Counted from the stretch's first letter, positions 26,121-34,998 are shown. The stretch: 64,000 nt of DNA from Phycisphaerales bacterium (GCA_028279375.1 JANQNW010000003.1:1-64000), one strand, 5' to 3'. Notes: generated by a model not told the origin, from the sequence alone. A program made the numbers and translations.

Positions 26121-26133
26121 GGGGATACCTAGG
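26121..26133 (+). repeat. GGGGAT(A/G)CCTAGG motif, copy in the SYLF leader
   Basis: GGGGATACCTAGG. The same 13-mer with G for A occurs at 59518-59530. It is related to the AGGGGAT palindromes at 16257 and 24378. Here it lies 15 nt before the start codon, between the putative -10 and the coding region. Confidence 0.45.
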
Positions 26134-26148
26134 GACAGGAGCGCCTCC

Positions 26149-26748
26149 ATGAACTCGAATACGAATCCTTTCCATGTCGTCACTCTCATTGCAGCGATTC
26201 TCGCGTCTCTCGCGTTCATCAGCGCCGGCTGCTCCACGATTCCAAAGGAAAAGAACCGCGAGACATTCCTCGCCGAGTCTGACGCCGCGCTCGACTACTT
26301 CAAGGAAAATGTGCCCGGCCTCGAGCTGCAGATTCGCGAGTCTGCCGGCTACGCCATCTTCCCCGGCGTCGGTCAGTGGGGCATCATCTTTCTCGGCGGC
26401 GAGTTCGGTCGCGGCACCGTCAACACATCTGACGGCGGTCAGGTTGGCTGGGCCGCCGTCAACACGGCGTCCCTCGGTCTCCAGCTCGGCGCCCAGGGCA
26501 TGAAGATGCTCGTCATCTTCGAGGATGACGACACCTTCGAAGAGTTCAGAGAGAACAAGCTCTCCGGCTCCGCCAGCGCCACGGCAGTCGCCGTTGACGC
26601 CGGCGCCGCAGGACAGGCCCAGTTCGTCAATGGCGTCGCCATCTACATCGGCGGCCAGGCCGGACTCATGGCCGGCGTCAATGTCGCTCTCGACTACATG
26701 CGCTACAAGCCCATGTCCCAGGGCGGCGAGATCACCAAGGAAGACTGA
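26149..26748 (+). CDS. SYLF/YSC84-like domain lipoprotein
   Basis: 199 aa. The signal peptide ends in a lipobox (FISAGC, Cys about residue 25), so it is a predicted lipoprotein. The body fits the Ysc84/SYLF fold: ALDYFKENVPGLELQIRESAGYAIFP at the start, then GWGII-like GQWGIIFLGGEFGRGTV, LGLQLGAQGMKMLVIFED, and a GLMAGVNVALDYM end. In eukaryotes this domain binds phosphoinositides; in bacteria the role is unknown. The next gene starts 3 nt after the stop, so the two are probably co-transcribed. Confidence 0.85.
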   Translation: MNSNTNPFHVVTLIAAILASLAFISAGCSTIPKEKNRETFLAESDAALDYFKENVPGLELQIRESAGYAIFPGVGQWGIIFLGGEFGRGTVNTSDGGQVGWAAVNTASLGLQLGAQGMKMLVIFEDDDTFEEFRENKLSGSASATAVAVDAGAAGQAQFVNGVAIYIGGQAGLMAGVNVALDYMRYKPMSQGGEITKED

Positions 26749-26751
26749 TCC

Positions 26752-27639
26752 ATGCCGACCGACGCTCTGATCAAGATCGCCTGCATCAGCGACGTCTTCT
26801 ATCAGGATGACGCGAGGGAGCGCTTGCGAAAGCGCATCGGCGCCGCAAAGGAAAAGGGCGCCGAACTCGCGATTCTTCCTGAGATCCCACTCAATCGCTG
26901 GGCGCCCGCGACGACGCGCGCAAGCGATGACGACGGCGAGGACCCGGGCGGCCCGCGCCATCAACTTCAATCCGAAGTCGCGCGCGAGTTCGAGATCAGC
27001 ATCGTCGGCGGCGCCATCATCAACGATCCGAACACGAAGCGCCGCCACAACACGGCGCTCGTGTTCGATGCCCGAGGCGAACTCGTCGGCACGTTCAGCA
27101 AGTGCCACGTCCCCGAAGAGCCCGGCTTCTGGGAAACGAGTCACTACGATCAGGGAACCGACATCGCGCCGGTCTTCGGCGACCGAGGCGAACTCCCGCT
27201 CCCCATCGGCGTGCAGATCTGCTCGGACATCAACCGCCCCGAAGCGTCGCACATCCTCGGCGCCAAGGGCGCAGAGCTCATCTGCAATCCGCGCGCAACC
27301 GAAGCCGCGACCTTCCACCGCTGGAAGCCCGTCTTCCTCGCAAACGCCCTGACCAGCGCCTGCTTCGTCGCGTCGGTCAACAGGCCGGACGCAGAAGAAG
27401 GCGTCCTCATCGGCGGCGCGTCAGTCGTCACATCCCCCAGGGGCGAGGTCCTTCTCGAGACGACCGACCACGTCGGCGTCGCCCAGATCGACCGCAGCGC
27501 CATCAGACAGGCGCGCTTCGACTATCCCGGCTATCTCCCCGTGCGCGCCGCGGACTACGCTGCCGAATGGAGCGCCATCGCCGATGAGGGCCCCGCCTGC
27601 GTCGCCGGCTATCCATCGCGCATGGAAACGCGCGCATGA
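26752..27639 (+). CDS. Carbon-nitrogen hydrolase (nitrilase superfamily)
   Basis: 295 aa. The catalytic triad is visible: Glu44 in ILPEIPLNRW, Lys117 in FSKCHVPEEPGFWE and Cys157 in VQICSDINRPE. These enzymes hydrolyse amide or carbamoyl C-N bonds; the substrate cannot be told (an omega-amidase, N-carbamoyl-putrescine-like or another amidase are possible). It begins 3 nt after the SYLF lipoprotein and its stop overlaps the MOSC gene (ATGA), so the three form an operon. Confidence 0.88.
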   Translation: MPTDALIKIACISDVFYQDDARERLRKRIGAAKEKGAELAILPEIPLNRWAPATTRASDDDGEDPGGPRHQLQSEVAREFEISIVGGAIINDPNTKRRHNTALVFDARGELVGTFSKCHVPEEPGFWETSHYDQGTDIAPVFGDRGELPLPIGVQICSDINRPEASHILGAKGAELICNPRATEAATFHRWKPVFLANALTSACFVASVNRPDAEEGVLIGGASVVTSPRGEVLLETTDHVGVAQIDRSAIRQARFDYPGYLPVRAADYAAEWSAIADEGPACVAGYPSRMETRA

Positions 27640-28085
27640 GCGCGCAGCAGGGAACCATCAAGGCGATCGCCATCCGCACCGTCAAGATGGGACCGATGCG
27701 CGAAATTGATCGAGCCGAAGTCGTCGAAGGCGGCGGCATCACCGAAGACATCAAGGTCTCACCCAAACGCGGCGTGTCATTCATCAGCGCCGAGCAATGG
27801 GACGAGGTCACGCAGGAACTCGGCGCCGACCTCCCCTGGCACACCCGCCGCGCCAACGTCCTCGTCAGCGGCATGAACCTCAAGGCCCTCCACGACAAAC
27901 GCATCAAAGTCGGCAGCGCCGTCGTCCACATCCTCGACGAAACCACGCCCTGCGAACTCATGGACGAACTCCACCAGGGCCTCCGCGCGGCGCTGACCCC
28001 AGATTGGCGCGGCGGCGTCCTCGGCCGCGTCGAACAAGCCGGCGAGTTCAAGCCCGGCGACTTGATCGAAACGATGGATGACTAA
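27636..28085 (+). CDS. MOSC-domain protein
   Basis: 149 aa. A compact beta-barrel MOSC pattern: KVSPKRGVSFISAEQWDEV, then RRANVLVSGMNLKAL (the R-x-N(V/L)-x-(V/T)-x-G core) and the conserved late Cys in ETTPCELMDELHQGL with the preceding GSAVVHILDE. MOSC domains act as sulfur carriers or in molybdenum cofactor delivery, and stand-alone ones include YiiM-like reductases of N-hydroxylated compounds. Which applies here is open. Overlaps the amidase stop by 4 nt. Confidence 0.8.
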   Translation: MSAQQGTIKAIAIRTVKMGPMREIDRAEVVEGGGITEDIKVSPKRGVSFISAEQWDEVTQELGADLPWHTRRANVLVSGMNLKALHDKRIKVGSAVVHILDETTPCELMDELHQGLRAALTPDWRGGVLGRVEQAGEFKPGDLIETMDD

Positions 28086-28104
28086 GCGCGTCGGTGCGCT
28101 CCAG

Positions 28105-28110
28105 TAGAAT
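28105..28110 (+). promoter_or_regulatory. -10-like hexamer upstream of the PLP decarboxylase
   Basis: TAGAAT, 28 nt before ATG 28138. No clear -35 is seen. Same hexamer as at 52625. Confidence 0.35.
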
Positions 28111-28137
28111 CTCACACAGATTCAACGCGGAGCCCCC

Positions 28138-29526
28138 ATGCCCCAATCCCTCCTCCAGCTCACAACCCAACTCGCCGAGCAATACCTCGAAGGCGTCAAC
28201 AACCGCTTCGTAGGCCCGCTCCCCGCGCAAGCCGACCTCATCAAATCAATCGGCGCCGATCTCCCAGCCAAAGGCGAATCACCCGAACACATCATCAAAC
28301 ACCTCGCGCGCGCAGCAGACCCCGGCATCGTCGCCAACGCCGGACCGCGCTACTTCGGCTTCGTCATCGGCGCCACGCTCCCAGCAGCGCGCGCCGCCGA
28401 CTGGCTCGTCTCCACCTGGGACCAATGCGCAGGATTCGTCTCGCTCTCGCCCGCAGCCGCCGCGATCGAACAGATCGTCCAGCCCTGGACCCTCGATCTC
28501 CTCGACCTCCCGCGCGATTGCACAGTGGGGTACGTCACCGGCTGCCAGCAGGCCAACTCCATGTCACTCGCCGCGGCTCGCCAGGCCGTCCTCAAGCGCG
28601 TCGGCTGGAACGTCGCCGAGCGCGGCCTCATCGGCGCGCCGCGCATCCGACTCATCACCACCGCTGAAACCCACGGCACGATCAACCGAGCCTTCGCCAT
28701 GCTCGGCCTCGGCGCCGATACAGCAATCCGAATCCCCTGCGACGTCCAGGGCCGGATGATCGCAAGCGCCCTCGAAGAGGAACTCAACAGGTCCGACGCC
28801 CCGACCATCGTCTGCGCGCAGGCCGGCAACGTGGACACCGGCTCATTCGATCCCTTCGAGCCAATCGTCAAAGCCTGCCGTGCGCACAACAACTGCTGGC
28901 TCCACGTCGACGGCGCATTCGGCCTCTGGGCGCGCGCCTGCCCCGAGAAAGCGCATCTCGCCAAAGGCGTCGAAGGCGCAGATTCCTGGGCCACCGATGC
29001 GCACAAGTGGCTCAACACACCCTACGACTGCGGCATCGTCATCGTCCGCGACCTTCCCAGCCTCCTCGTAGCCACCAGTTACAAGGGCGAGTACCTCGTC
29101 AAGTCAGAAACCGACCTCGACCCCTCCTGCGTCACGCCCGAAAGCTCCCGCCGCGCACGAGCCATCCCGCTCTACGCGGCCTTTAAAGAACTCGGCCGTG
29201 ACGGCGTCGCCGATCTCGTCAGCCGCACATGCGCGCTCGCCCGCCGCGCCGCAGACCGATTGCAGCAGGGGGGCGCCAACATCCTCAACGACGTCGTCCT
29301 CAACCAGGTCCTCATCCACTTCGACCCGCCCGCTGGAACGACCGAATCCGACCACATCAACGCGATCGTCAGGAGCGTCCAGGAAGAAGGAACCTGCTGG
29401 CTCGGCGCCACGACGTGGCAGAACCGCAGAGCCATGCGCCTCTCCGTCTCCGCCTGGCCGACAACCGAGCATGACATTGATATCTCCGTAGATTCCATAC
29501 TTCGCTGCGCGCAAGCCGATCACTAG
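28138..29526 (+). CDS. Pyridoxal-phosphate-dependent decarboxylase (group II family)
   Basis: 462 aa. Fold-type I group II decarboxylase: GPRYFGFVIGATLPAARAADWL near the N-terminus, the PLP-phosphate region GCQQANSMSLAAAR, an ETHGTINRAFAMLGLG segment with the His that stacks on the ring, VDGAFGLWA with the Asp that holds the pyridine N, and the Schiff-base Lys in ATDAHKWLNTPYDCG. Relatives decarboxylate glutamate, aspartate, tyrosine, tryptophan or cysteine sulfinate; the sequence does not let me choose. Followed 18 nt later by malic enzyme. Confidence 0.88.
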   Translation: MPQSLLQLTTQLAEQYLEGVNNRFVGPLPAQADLIKSIGADLPAKGESPEHIIKHLARAADPGIVANAGPRYFGFVIGATLPAARAADWLVSTWDQCAGFVSLSPAAAAIEQIVQPWTLDLLDLPRDCTVGYVTGCQQANSMSLAAARQAVLKRVGWNVAERGLIGAPRIRLITTAETHGTINRAFAMLGLGADTAIRIPCDVQGRMIASALEEELNRSDAPTIVCAQAGNVDTGSFDPFEPIVKACRAHNNCWLHVDGAFGLWARACPEKAHLAKGVEGADSWATDAHKWLNTPYDCGIVIVRDLPSLLVATSYKGEYLVKSETDLDPSCVTPESSRRARAIPLYAAFKELGRDGVADLVSRTCALARRAADRLQQGGANILNDVVLNQVLIHFDPPAGTTESDHINAIVRSVQEEGTCWLGATTWQNRRAMRLSVSAWPTTEHDIDISVDSILRCAQADH

Positions 29527-29544
29527 AAGGTCGCGTTCGCGATC

Positions 29545-31191
29545 ATGGAGGAGAAGCCCGTGGAATCCGCCGACCCGCAATTCAAACCCCGCCGCGGCCT
29601 CGACCTCCTCCTCCATCCCGCGACCAACAAGTCAACCGGCTTCACACTCGAAGAACGCCGCACGCTCGGCCTCCGCGGCCTCCTTCCCGCAAGCGTCTCC
29701 ACGATGGCCACCCAGACGCAGCGCACCCTCGCGCGCATCCGGCGCAAGCACTCCGATATCGAACGCTACATCGCCCTCCGCGCCATGCAGGACCGCAACG
29801 AGCGCGTCTTCTATCGCACGCTCATCGACAACATCGAAGAGGTCATGCCCTACGTCTACACGCCCACCGTCGGCGAGGCGTGCAAGGTCTTCGCCCACAT
29901 CTTCCGACGCCCACGCGGTTTCTACGTCACGCCCAACGATCGCGGCGATGTCCGAACCATCCTCGACAACTGGCCCGAGCCCGTCGTCAGAGTCGTCGTC
30001 GTCACCGATGGAGAACGGATCCTCGGACTCGGCGACCTCGGCGCCAACGGCATGGGCATCCCTATCGGCAAGCTCGCCCTCTACACCGCCTGCGCCGGCA
30101 TCGCCCCCGAACACTGCCTGCCCATCATGCTTGATGTCGGCACAGACAACGAAGAACTCCTCGAAGATCCGCTCTACCTCGGCGTGCAGGACCGCCGCGT
30201 GCGCGATCACGACTACGACGAAATCGTCGATGAACTCGTCTGCGCCCTCACCGACAAATGGCCGGATGTCCTCATCCAGTTCGAAGACTTCCTCACGCCC
30301 AACGCCTACAAGCTCCTCCACCAATACGAACACAAGACGCTCTGCTTCAATGACGACATCCAGGGCACCGCGGCCGTCGCGCTCGCGGGCGTCTTCTCCT
30401 CCACGCGCTGCGTCGGCAAACCCTTCGAAGACCTGCGCATCATGTTCCTCGGCGCCGGCTCAGCCGCCACAGGCATCGCCGATCTCATGGTTGACGCCTT
30501 CGTGGCAGGGGGCCTCTCCACAGACGAGGCGCTCACGCGCCTCTCCTTCGTCGATGTCAACGGCCTCATCGTCGCCTCACGCACCGACTTGATGGAGCAC
30601 AACCTGCCCTACGCCCACGATGGCCCCGAACTCCAGTTCCTCGACGCCATCAAACACGTCAAGCCCAACGTGCTCATCGGCGCCACCGGCGCGCCCGACA
30701 CCTTCACGCAGGAAGTCATCGAAACGATGGCGCAGCTCAACGAGCGCCCCGTCATCTTCGCGCTCTCCAACCCGACGTCGCGCGCCGAGTGCACGCCGCA
30801 GCAGGCGTACGAATGGTCAGAAGGCCGGGCTCTCTTCGCCAGCGGCAGCCCCTTCGCGCCCCTCGAAGTCAACAACCGCATCTACCGCCCCGGTCAGGGC
30901 AACAACGTCTACGTTTTCCCCGGCGTCGGCCTCGGCGCAACAGCTGTGCGCGCCACGCGCATCACGCCGAAGATGTTCCTCGCCGCGGCCCTCACACTCG
31001 CCGAATGCGTCACGCAGACACAACTCGAAACCGGCGCGCTCTACCCGCCACTCCAGGACATCCGCAAGGTCTCCCTCGCGATCGCCATCGCCATCGCCGA
31101 ACAGGCCTACGCCGAAGACCTCGCCCAGCTCGAGCGCCCTGAAGACCTGAAGGCCCACATCAAAGCGCAGATGTACGAACCGAAGTACTGA
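29545..31191 (+). CDS. maeA: NAD-dependent malic enzyme
   Basis: 548 aa; oxidative decarboxylation of malate to pyruvate and CO2. It has the long-form malic enzyme features: FTLEERRTLGLRGLLP, catalytic Tyr in YTPTVGEAC, the GLGDLGANGMGIPIGKLALY loop with the catalytic Lys, the metal-binding FNDDIQGTAAVALAG, the Rossmann LGAGSAATGIADL, and IFALSNPTSRAECT. Size and motifs match the NAD-linked single-domain type rather than the phosphotransacetylase-fused type. The symbol is by family; cofactor use was not tested. Together with mdh it gives this region both malate-consuming reactions. Confidence 0.93.
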   Translation: MEEKPVESADPQFKPRRGLDLLLHPATNKSTGFTLEERRTLGLRGLLPASVSTMATQTQRTLARIRRKHSDIERYIALRAMQDRNERVFYRTLIDNIEEVMPYVYTPTVGEACKVFAHIFRRPRGFYVTPNDRGDVRTILDNWPEPVVRVVVVTDGERILGLGDLGANGMGIPIGKLALYTACAGIAPEHCLPIMLDVGTDNEELLEDPLYLGVQDRRVRDHDYDEIVDELVCALTDKWPDVLIQFEDFLTPNAYKLLHQYEHKTLCFNDDIQGTAAVALAGVFSSTRCVGKPFEDLRIMFLGAGSAATGIADLMVDAFVAGGLSTDEALTRLSFVDVNGLIVASRTDLMEHNLPYAHDGPELQFLDAIKHVKPNVLIGATGAPDTFTQEVIETMAQLNERPVIFALSNPTSRAECTPQQAYEWSEGRALFASGSPFAPLEVNNRIYRPGQGNNVYVFPGVGLGATAVRATRITPKMFLAAALTLAECVTQTQLETGALYPPLQDIRKVSLAIAIAIAEQAYAEDLAQLERPEDLKAHIKAQMYEPKY

Positions 31192-31269
31192 TGCCGCTCT
31201 GAGCCTGATGTCCGATTTTGCCGCAACTCCGTCCTTGCGGCCATCCCCGTCCCGGGCGACCATTCCTTC

Positions 31270-32274
31270 ATGCCAAGGAAACCCGCCCAGCGACGCATCG
31301 CCATGCTCATCCCCGAAGGCGCCGAGATCCTCGACGTCTCCGGACCGCTGAGCGCCTTCAGCGCCGCCAATCGCATCGTCCAGGCGCAACTCGGCCACTC
31401 GCAGAAGCCCTACATCCTCGAAACGCTCGGCCGCGCCGCCGGCCCCGTCGCCATGGCCGACGGCGTCCAGATGGTCGCCAACAAACCCTGGGGCCGCGTG
31501 CGCAACGACATCGACACACTCTTCGTCCCCGGCGCCGCAGACGTTGCGCCCATGCTCGATGCGCGCACGCTCGCCTGGCTCGAGCGCATGTCGGATCGCG
31601 TCCGCCGCCTCGTCTCCGTCTGCACCGGCGCACTCGTCCTCGCAGAAGCCGGACTCCTCGATGGCCGCAAAGCCACAACCCACTGGGAGTCCACGCACAA
31701 ACTGGAAGCCCGCGGCGACATCGATGTCCACCCCGACGAGATCTACATCCGCGACGGCCACATCTGGTCCTCCGCCGGCATCAGCGCCGGCATCGATCTC
31801 ACACTCGCGCTCATCGAGGAAGACTTCTCCCGCGCCATCGCCCAGGCCACCGCGCGCGAGCTCGTCGTCTTCCTGCGCCGCCCCGGGGGACAGGCGCAGT
31901 TCAGCGCGCATCTCATCGCCCAGGATGAAGAAGGCGACGAACTCGACGACCTCCTTGACTGGGCGCTCATCAACCTCGACGCCGATCTCTCGGTCACCGC
32001 CCTCGCCGACCGCGCCGCGATCAGCGAACGCCATCTCCGCAGGCTCTTCAAAGAACGCCGCGGCATGAGCCCCTCCGAGTTCGTCGAAATGGCCCGCGTC
32101 GACGCCGCACGCAGACTCCTCGAAGAGCCCGGCGCCTCACTCAAGGAAGTCGCCCACCAGACCGGCTTCCACACCGTCGAACGCCTCCGCCGCGCCTGCT
32201 CGCGACAGATCGGCGTCCTCCCCAGCGAATACAAGCGCCGGAACGCCGGCGAATCTCCGCACTCGATCAACTAA
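31270..32274 (+). CDS. GlxA-like AraC-family regulator (DJ-1/PfpI domain plus AraC HTH)
   Basis: 334 aa. The N-terminal 190 residues form a DJ-1/PfpI-type sensor domain (IAMLIPEGAEILDVSGPLSAF, the elbow VSVCTGALVLAEAGLLDGRKATTHW); the C-terminal 100 residues hold two HTH motifs (SVTALADRAAISERHLRRLF and SLKEVAHQTGFHTVERLRRA). This is the GlxA architecture. The elbow Cys is present in this copy, although many GlxA regulators are thought not to be catalytic. The following gene encodes a secreted protein with the same PfpI-type domain, so sensor and effector probably respond to a related signal (inference). Confidence 0.88.
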   Translation: MPRKPAQRRIAMLIPEGAEILDVSGPLSAFSAANRIVQAQLGHSQKPYILETLGRAAGPVAMADGVQMVANKPWGRVRNDIDTLFVPGAADVAPMLDARTLAWLERMSDRVRRLVSVCTGALVLAEAGLLDGRKATTHWESTHKLEARGDIDVHPDEIYIRDGHIWSSAGISAGIDLTLALIEEDFSRAIAQATARELVVFLRRPGGQAQFSAHLIAQDEEGDELDDLLDWALINLDADLSVTALADRAAISERHLRRLFKERRGMSPSEFVEMARVDAARRLLEEPGASLKEVAHQTGFHTVERLRRACSRQIGVLPSEYKRRNAGESPHSIN

Positions 32275-32294
32275 CTCCACACAAGGAGCATCCC

Positions 32295-33260
32295 ATGCTG
32301 CGAGCAACACTTCTCACGATCGTCCTGTCGTCACTCTTCTTCGTCTCCACAGCGGTGCGCGCCGACGACGCACAACTGGCGCTCAATGGCCTCGACCCCG
32401 TCGCCCTCTGTCATGGCGAAGAACTCGAAGGCAAGGAATCCATCGCCTTCGACCACGGCCATCTCCGCTATCACTTCACCTCAGAAGAAAACCTTCGCGC
32501 CTTCAAGGCCGACCCCGATCGCTGGGGACCGCAGTTCGACGCCCACTGCACCGCCATGCAGGGCGCTCGCGCCAACCCGTCACTCTTCACCGTGCACGAA
32601 ACCCGCATCTACATGTTCGGCTCAGAGAAATGCCGCACACACTTCCTTGAGGACCCCGCCGCCATGCTCGAGCAGAAACCAACCGTCGCCATTCTCATCT
32701 TCCCCGGCGTCGAGCTCCTCGACTTCGCCGGCCCCGGTGAAGTCTTCGCCGTCGCCGGCCAGCACCACTTCGATGTCTTCACCGTCGCCGCAACTGCAGA
32801 ACCCATCATCAGCGAAGGCTTCGTGACGATCACACCCGAGCACACGATCGAAAGCGCGCCCGTTCCCAATATCCTCGTCATCCCCGGCGGCGACGTCAGC
32901 GCCGTCAGGAACAACAAGGCCGTCGGCGCCTGGATCAAACGCGTCGCCCACGAAAACGACCACGTCCTCTCCGTCTGCAACGGCGCCCTTGTCCTCGCCG
33001 ACCTCGGCCTCCTCGATGGCTTGAGCGCAACATCCCACTACAGCGTGATCGCCGGCTTGCAGGAGTTCGACGCCATCGACGTCCAGCCCGAAGCCCGCTT
33101 CGTGGACAACGGCCACATCATCACAACCGCCGGCATCTCCGCCGGCATCGACGGCAGTCTCCACCTCGTCAGCCGCCTCCTCGGCGAAGAAGCCGCCATC
33201 GAGACTGCGCGCTACATGGAATACGACTGGCGCCGCGAAGGCGGACTCGTCACTCACTGA
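32295..33260 (+). CDS. Secreted YHS-domain and DJ-1/PfpI fusion protein
   Basis: 321 aa. Signal peptide (MLRATLLTIVLSSLFFVSTAVRA); a YHS-like domain (LNGLDPVALC...GKESIAFDHGHLRYHFTS, ENLRAFKADPDRWGPQFDAHC), usually linked to metal binding; then a DJ-1/PfpI domain (VAILIFPGVELLDFAGPGEVFAVAG, elbow LSVCNGALVLADLGLLDGLSATSHY). The nucleophile-elbow Cys is present. The fusion and the export signal are unusual for PfpI proteins. AAGGAG precedes ATG 32295. The last 17 codons plus the terminator are duplicated 3330 bp downstream (36537-36684). Confidence 0.85.
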   Translation: MLRATLLTIVLSSLFFVSTAVRADDAQLALNGLDPVALCHGEELEGKESIAFDHGHLRYHFTSEENLRAFKADPDRWGPQFDAHCTAMQGARANPSLFTVHETRIYMFGSEKCRTHFLEDPAAMLEQKPTVAILIFPGVELLDFAGPGEVFAVAGQHHFDVFTVAATAEPIISEGFVTITPEHTIESAPVPNILVIPGGDVSAVRNNKAVGAWIKRVAHENDHVLSVCNGALVLADLGLLDGLSATSHYSVIAGLQEFDAIDVQPEARFVDNGHIITTAGISAGIDGSLHLVSRLLGEEAAIETARYMEYDWRREGGLVTH

Positions 33261-33354
33261 TTCATTCAGAGGCGCTCGCGCAGCCGAAGAATCCTCTGAC
33301 TCTCTGATCCCGCCGGTCGTGTTCCACTGCGAGGGCCATGACCGGCGGTTTTTC
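33207..33354 (+). repeat. 148-bp direct repeat, copy A (gene 3' end plus terminator)
   Basis: Covers the last 17 codons of the YHS-PfpI gene, its stop and its terminator. Copy B at 36537-36684 has the same length, with two mismatches near the left edge and one at 33268/36598 by eye. The two copies flank the zinc-ribbon and M28 peptidase genes. Confidence 0.85.
33310..33353 (+). terminator. Intrinsic terminator of the YHS-PfpI gene (copy A)
   Basis: Perfect 9-bp stem CCGCCGGTC (33310-33318) with complement at 33340-33348, a 21-nt loop, then TTTTT. The same terminator recurs at 34958-34998 and 36640-36683. Confidence 0.8.
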
Positions 33355-33384
33355 GTTCTGGATTAGGTCTGGAAGAGGCCTGCA

Positions 33385-33390
33385 TACAAT
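33385..33390 (+). promoter_or_regulatory. -10-like hexamer of the zinc-ribbon protein gene
   Basis: TACAAT ends 7 nt before ATG 33398, with no Shine-Dalgarno between. This fits a leaderless mRNA and supports 33398 as start rather than the frame's first ATG at 33338, which lies inside the terminator. Confidence 0.4.
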
Positions 33391-33397
33391 CCACAAG

Positions 33398-34891
33398 ATG
33401 CAGCCGATCGCGTCATACGACTTTCCGGCATACGTCGTGCACGTCGATGTCATTCCGGACCACGATGCGCAGCTTCTCTATACCCGCGAATGCTATTGGG
33501 CGATCGACGTCTGGTCACTAGTCGTCCATTACTGGCCAGAGGCGTTGCAGGTTCTCGCGGCCATGGTGCTTTTCGTTTCCATACTCAAGTACGCCCGGGT
33601 CCTTCGACGAAAGCGACGCGCAGGATCCGCATACTGCAGGAAATGCAATTACTGCCTTGACGGCGTTGACGCCGACTCCTGCCCCGAATGCGCGGCTGTC
33701 CTTCCTGCCAAGATGATGCAGGCTCGATCGCGCACACACCAGATCGCCATCCCGATCTGCATGATGCTTATAGCGATCGTGTTCATCGCCCTGCCCCACA
33801 TTGTCAAGCTTCCTAGATCTGGAACGGTCAACAATTGGATCGATTGGGCATCCCGACCGCTGCTGGATGTCGCGACGAAGAGACAGTGGACAGCCGTGCT
33901 TGAGCATCCGAGACACGTCAATCGATTCCGGAGCATGGAAGCAAGGACACTGGCGATCCAACGCACCATCACACACTCATGGGGAACCCCATTAGATGTC
34001 GTAGCGGTCATCCCAAACGGCAACCAGCTGGTGGTCGCGGATTACACGGGTCGCTTCGAGTCTATTGCCCTCAATTCTGACGGGAAATCTTTCAGGATAC
34101 GCAGTGTGCCAGAGCTGAAATCGCAGTTCTTCGAGCAGTCCCTTGTCGGTTTCCCTGAAGGAAATGAGGAAGTGTTCTTTGCATCGTTGAATACTGAAAA
34201 AGATCAGACGATTGTGTCTTCGATCAACTATGTGACCGGCGAGAGCCGGATAGTCCTTGCGACCGGCGTTGACAAGAGTCAACAGAGCGCGAACATAGAG
34301 ATACGCTCTCTGCCGCGCCAGATCATCCTCGTCAACCGCGCGGAAGGCTCTCCGGTGCTACTCGATGCACATCATAAGTACTGGGATCACACAACTCCTG
34401 GTCTCTTGGTTCGCCCTCTTGAAGATCCAACGACCACGATCGGCGATTCGTCGCTGCCCAGCTGGTCAGGGACCGAGATCAGATCTGTCGGGAGGAGCAG
34501 TGCCGTGTTGCTCAGGTATCAAGGAGCGAGTGCGCTCAAGCTGGTCGATTGGCGTGATGGAGCGGTCCTGTGGTCATATGGAACGAGAAGCCGTGAGTCG
34601 ATGTACTCATTCCCGGGAGAACTCGGTGTCTCATCGACTGGCAAGTTCTCGTGGGAGGCCTTCCACCCCTACGCCAACGAGAGAGAGATCCGGATGATGC
34701 ATGTCAATGACATGGCCACCGGTGATACTCTCATGTCCATAGAGTTGCCTTTCGGGTTCTTTTATGATCCGAGAGGCGCGTTCACATCAGGTGATAAGTT
34801 TCTGTGTGTTCATGCATCGAACCCTATGCGCGGCCCGATTGGGCTATGTGTCTTCGATCTCGCGACGCTCCACGCGGACCCCGAGCAGTAG
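33398..34891 (+). CDS. Membrane protein with planctomycete-type zinc ribbon and propeller-like domain
   Basis: 497 aa, function unknown. An N-terminal transmembrane helix (ALQVLAAMVLFVSILKYA), a cytoplasmic-looking zinc ribbon YCRKCNYCLDGVDADSCPEC (the CxxCxYxLxG...CPxC pattern frequent in planctomycete membrane proteins), a second helix (IAIPICMMLIAIVFIALPHIV), then about 330 residues of beta-rich sequence with propeller-like repeats (VVAVIPNGNQLVVADYTGRFESI, LKLVDWRDGAVLWSYGTR) presumably periplasmic. Base composition is clearly lower in G+C than the metabolic genes around it. It lies between terminator copies A and C, within the 148-bp direct repeats, and so looks inserted relative to its neighbours. 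Confidence 0.75.
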   Translation: MQPIASYDFPAYVVHVDVIPDHDAQLLYTRECYWAIDVWSLVVHYWPEALQVLAAMVLFVSILKYARVLRRKRRAGSAYCRKCNYCLDGVDADSCPECAAVLPAKMMQARSRTHQIAIPICMMLIAIVFIALPHIVKLPRSGTVNNWIDWASRPLLDVATKRQWTAVLEHPRHVNRFRSMEARTLAIQRTITHSWGTPLDVVAVIPNGNQLVVADYTGRFESIALNSDGKSFRIRSVPELKSQFFEQSLVGFPEGNEEVFFASLNTEKDQTIVSSINYVTGESRIVLATGVDKSQQSANIEIRSLPRQIILVNRAEGSPVLLDAHHKYWDHTTPGLLVRPLEDPTTTIGDSSLPSWSGTEIRSVGRSSAVLLRYQGASALKLVDWRDGAVLWSYGTRSRESMYSFPGELGVSSTGKFSWEAFHPYANEREIRMMHVNDMATGDTLMSIELPFGFFYDPRGAFTSGDKFLCVHASNPMRGPIGLCVFDLATLHADPEQ

Positions 34892-34957
34892 CGACGGAGC
34901 ATCCTCCTCCGCCGCGCGCCCGAAAGACCGTACAGCGATCCAGAGTGTCTGATCCCA

Positions 34958-34998
34958 CCGATCCGGTTCCACTGCGAGGGCCATGACCGGCGGTTTTT
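34958..34998 (+). terminator. Diverged third copy of the same terminator (copy C)
   Basis: CCG-AT-CCGGT (34958-34967) pairs with ACCGG-CGG (34986-34993), leaving a 2-nt bulge, then TTTTT. About 50 bp (34948-34999) align with copies A and B without gaps; four substitutions fall in the left arm and adjacent loop, and the loop and right arm are otherwise identical. It terminates the zinc-ribbon gene. Confidence 0.7.

Noticed and set aside
26035-27318. 427-aa minus-strand open frame
   Set aside because: Antisense to the SYLF lipoprotein and the C-N hydrolase, whose catalytic residues are intact.
30817-32034. 405-aa minus-strand open frame
   Set aside because: Antisense to malic enzyme and the GlxA-like regulator; composition is typical of reverse-strand shadows in high-GC DNA.
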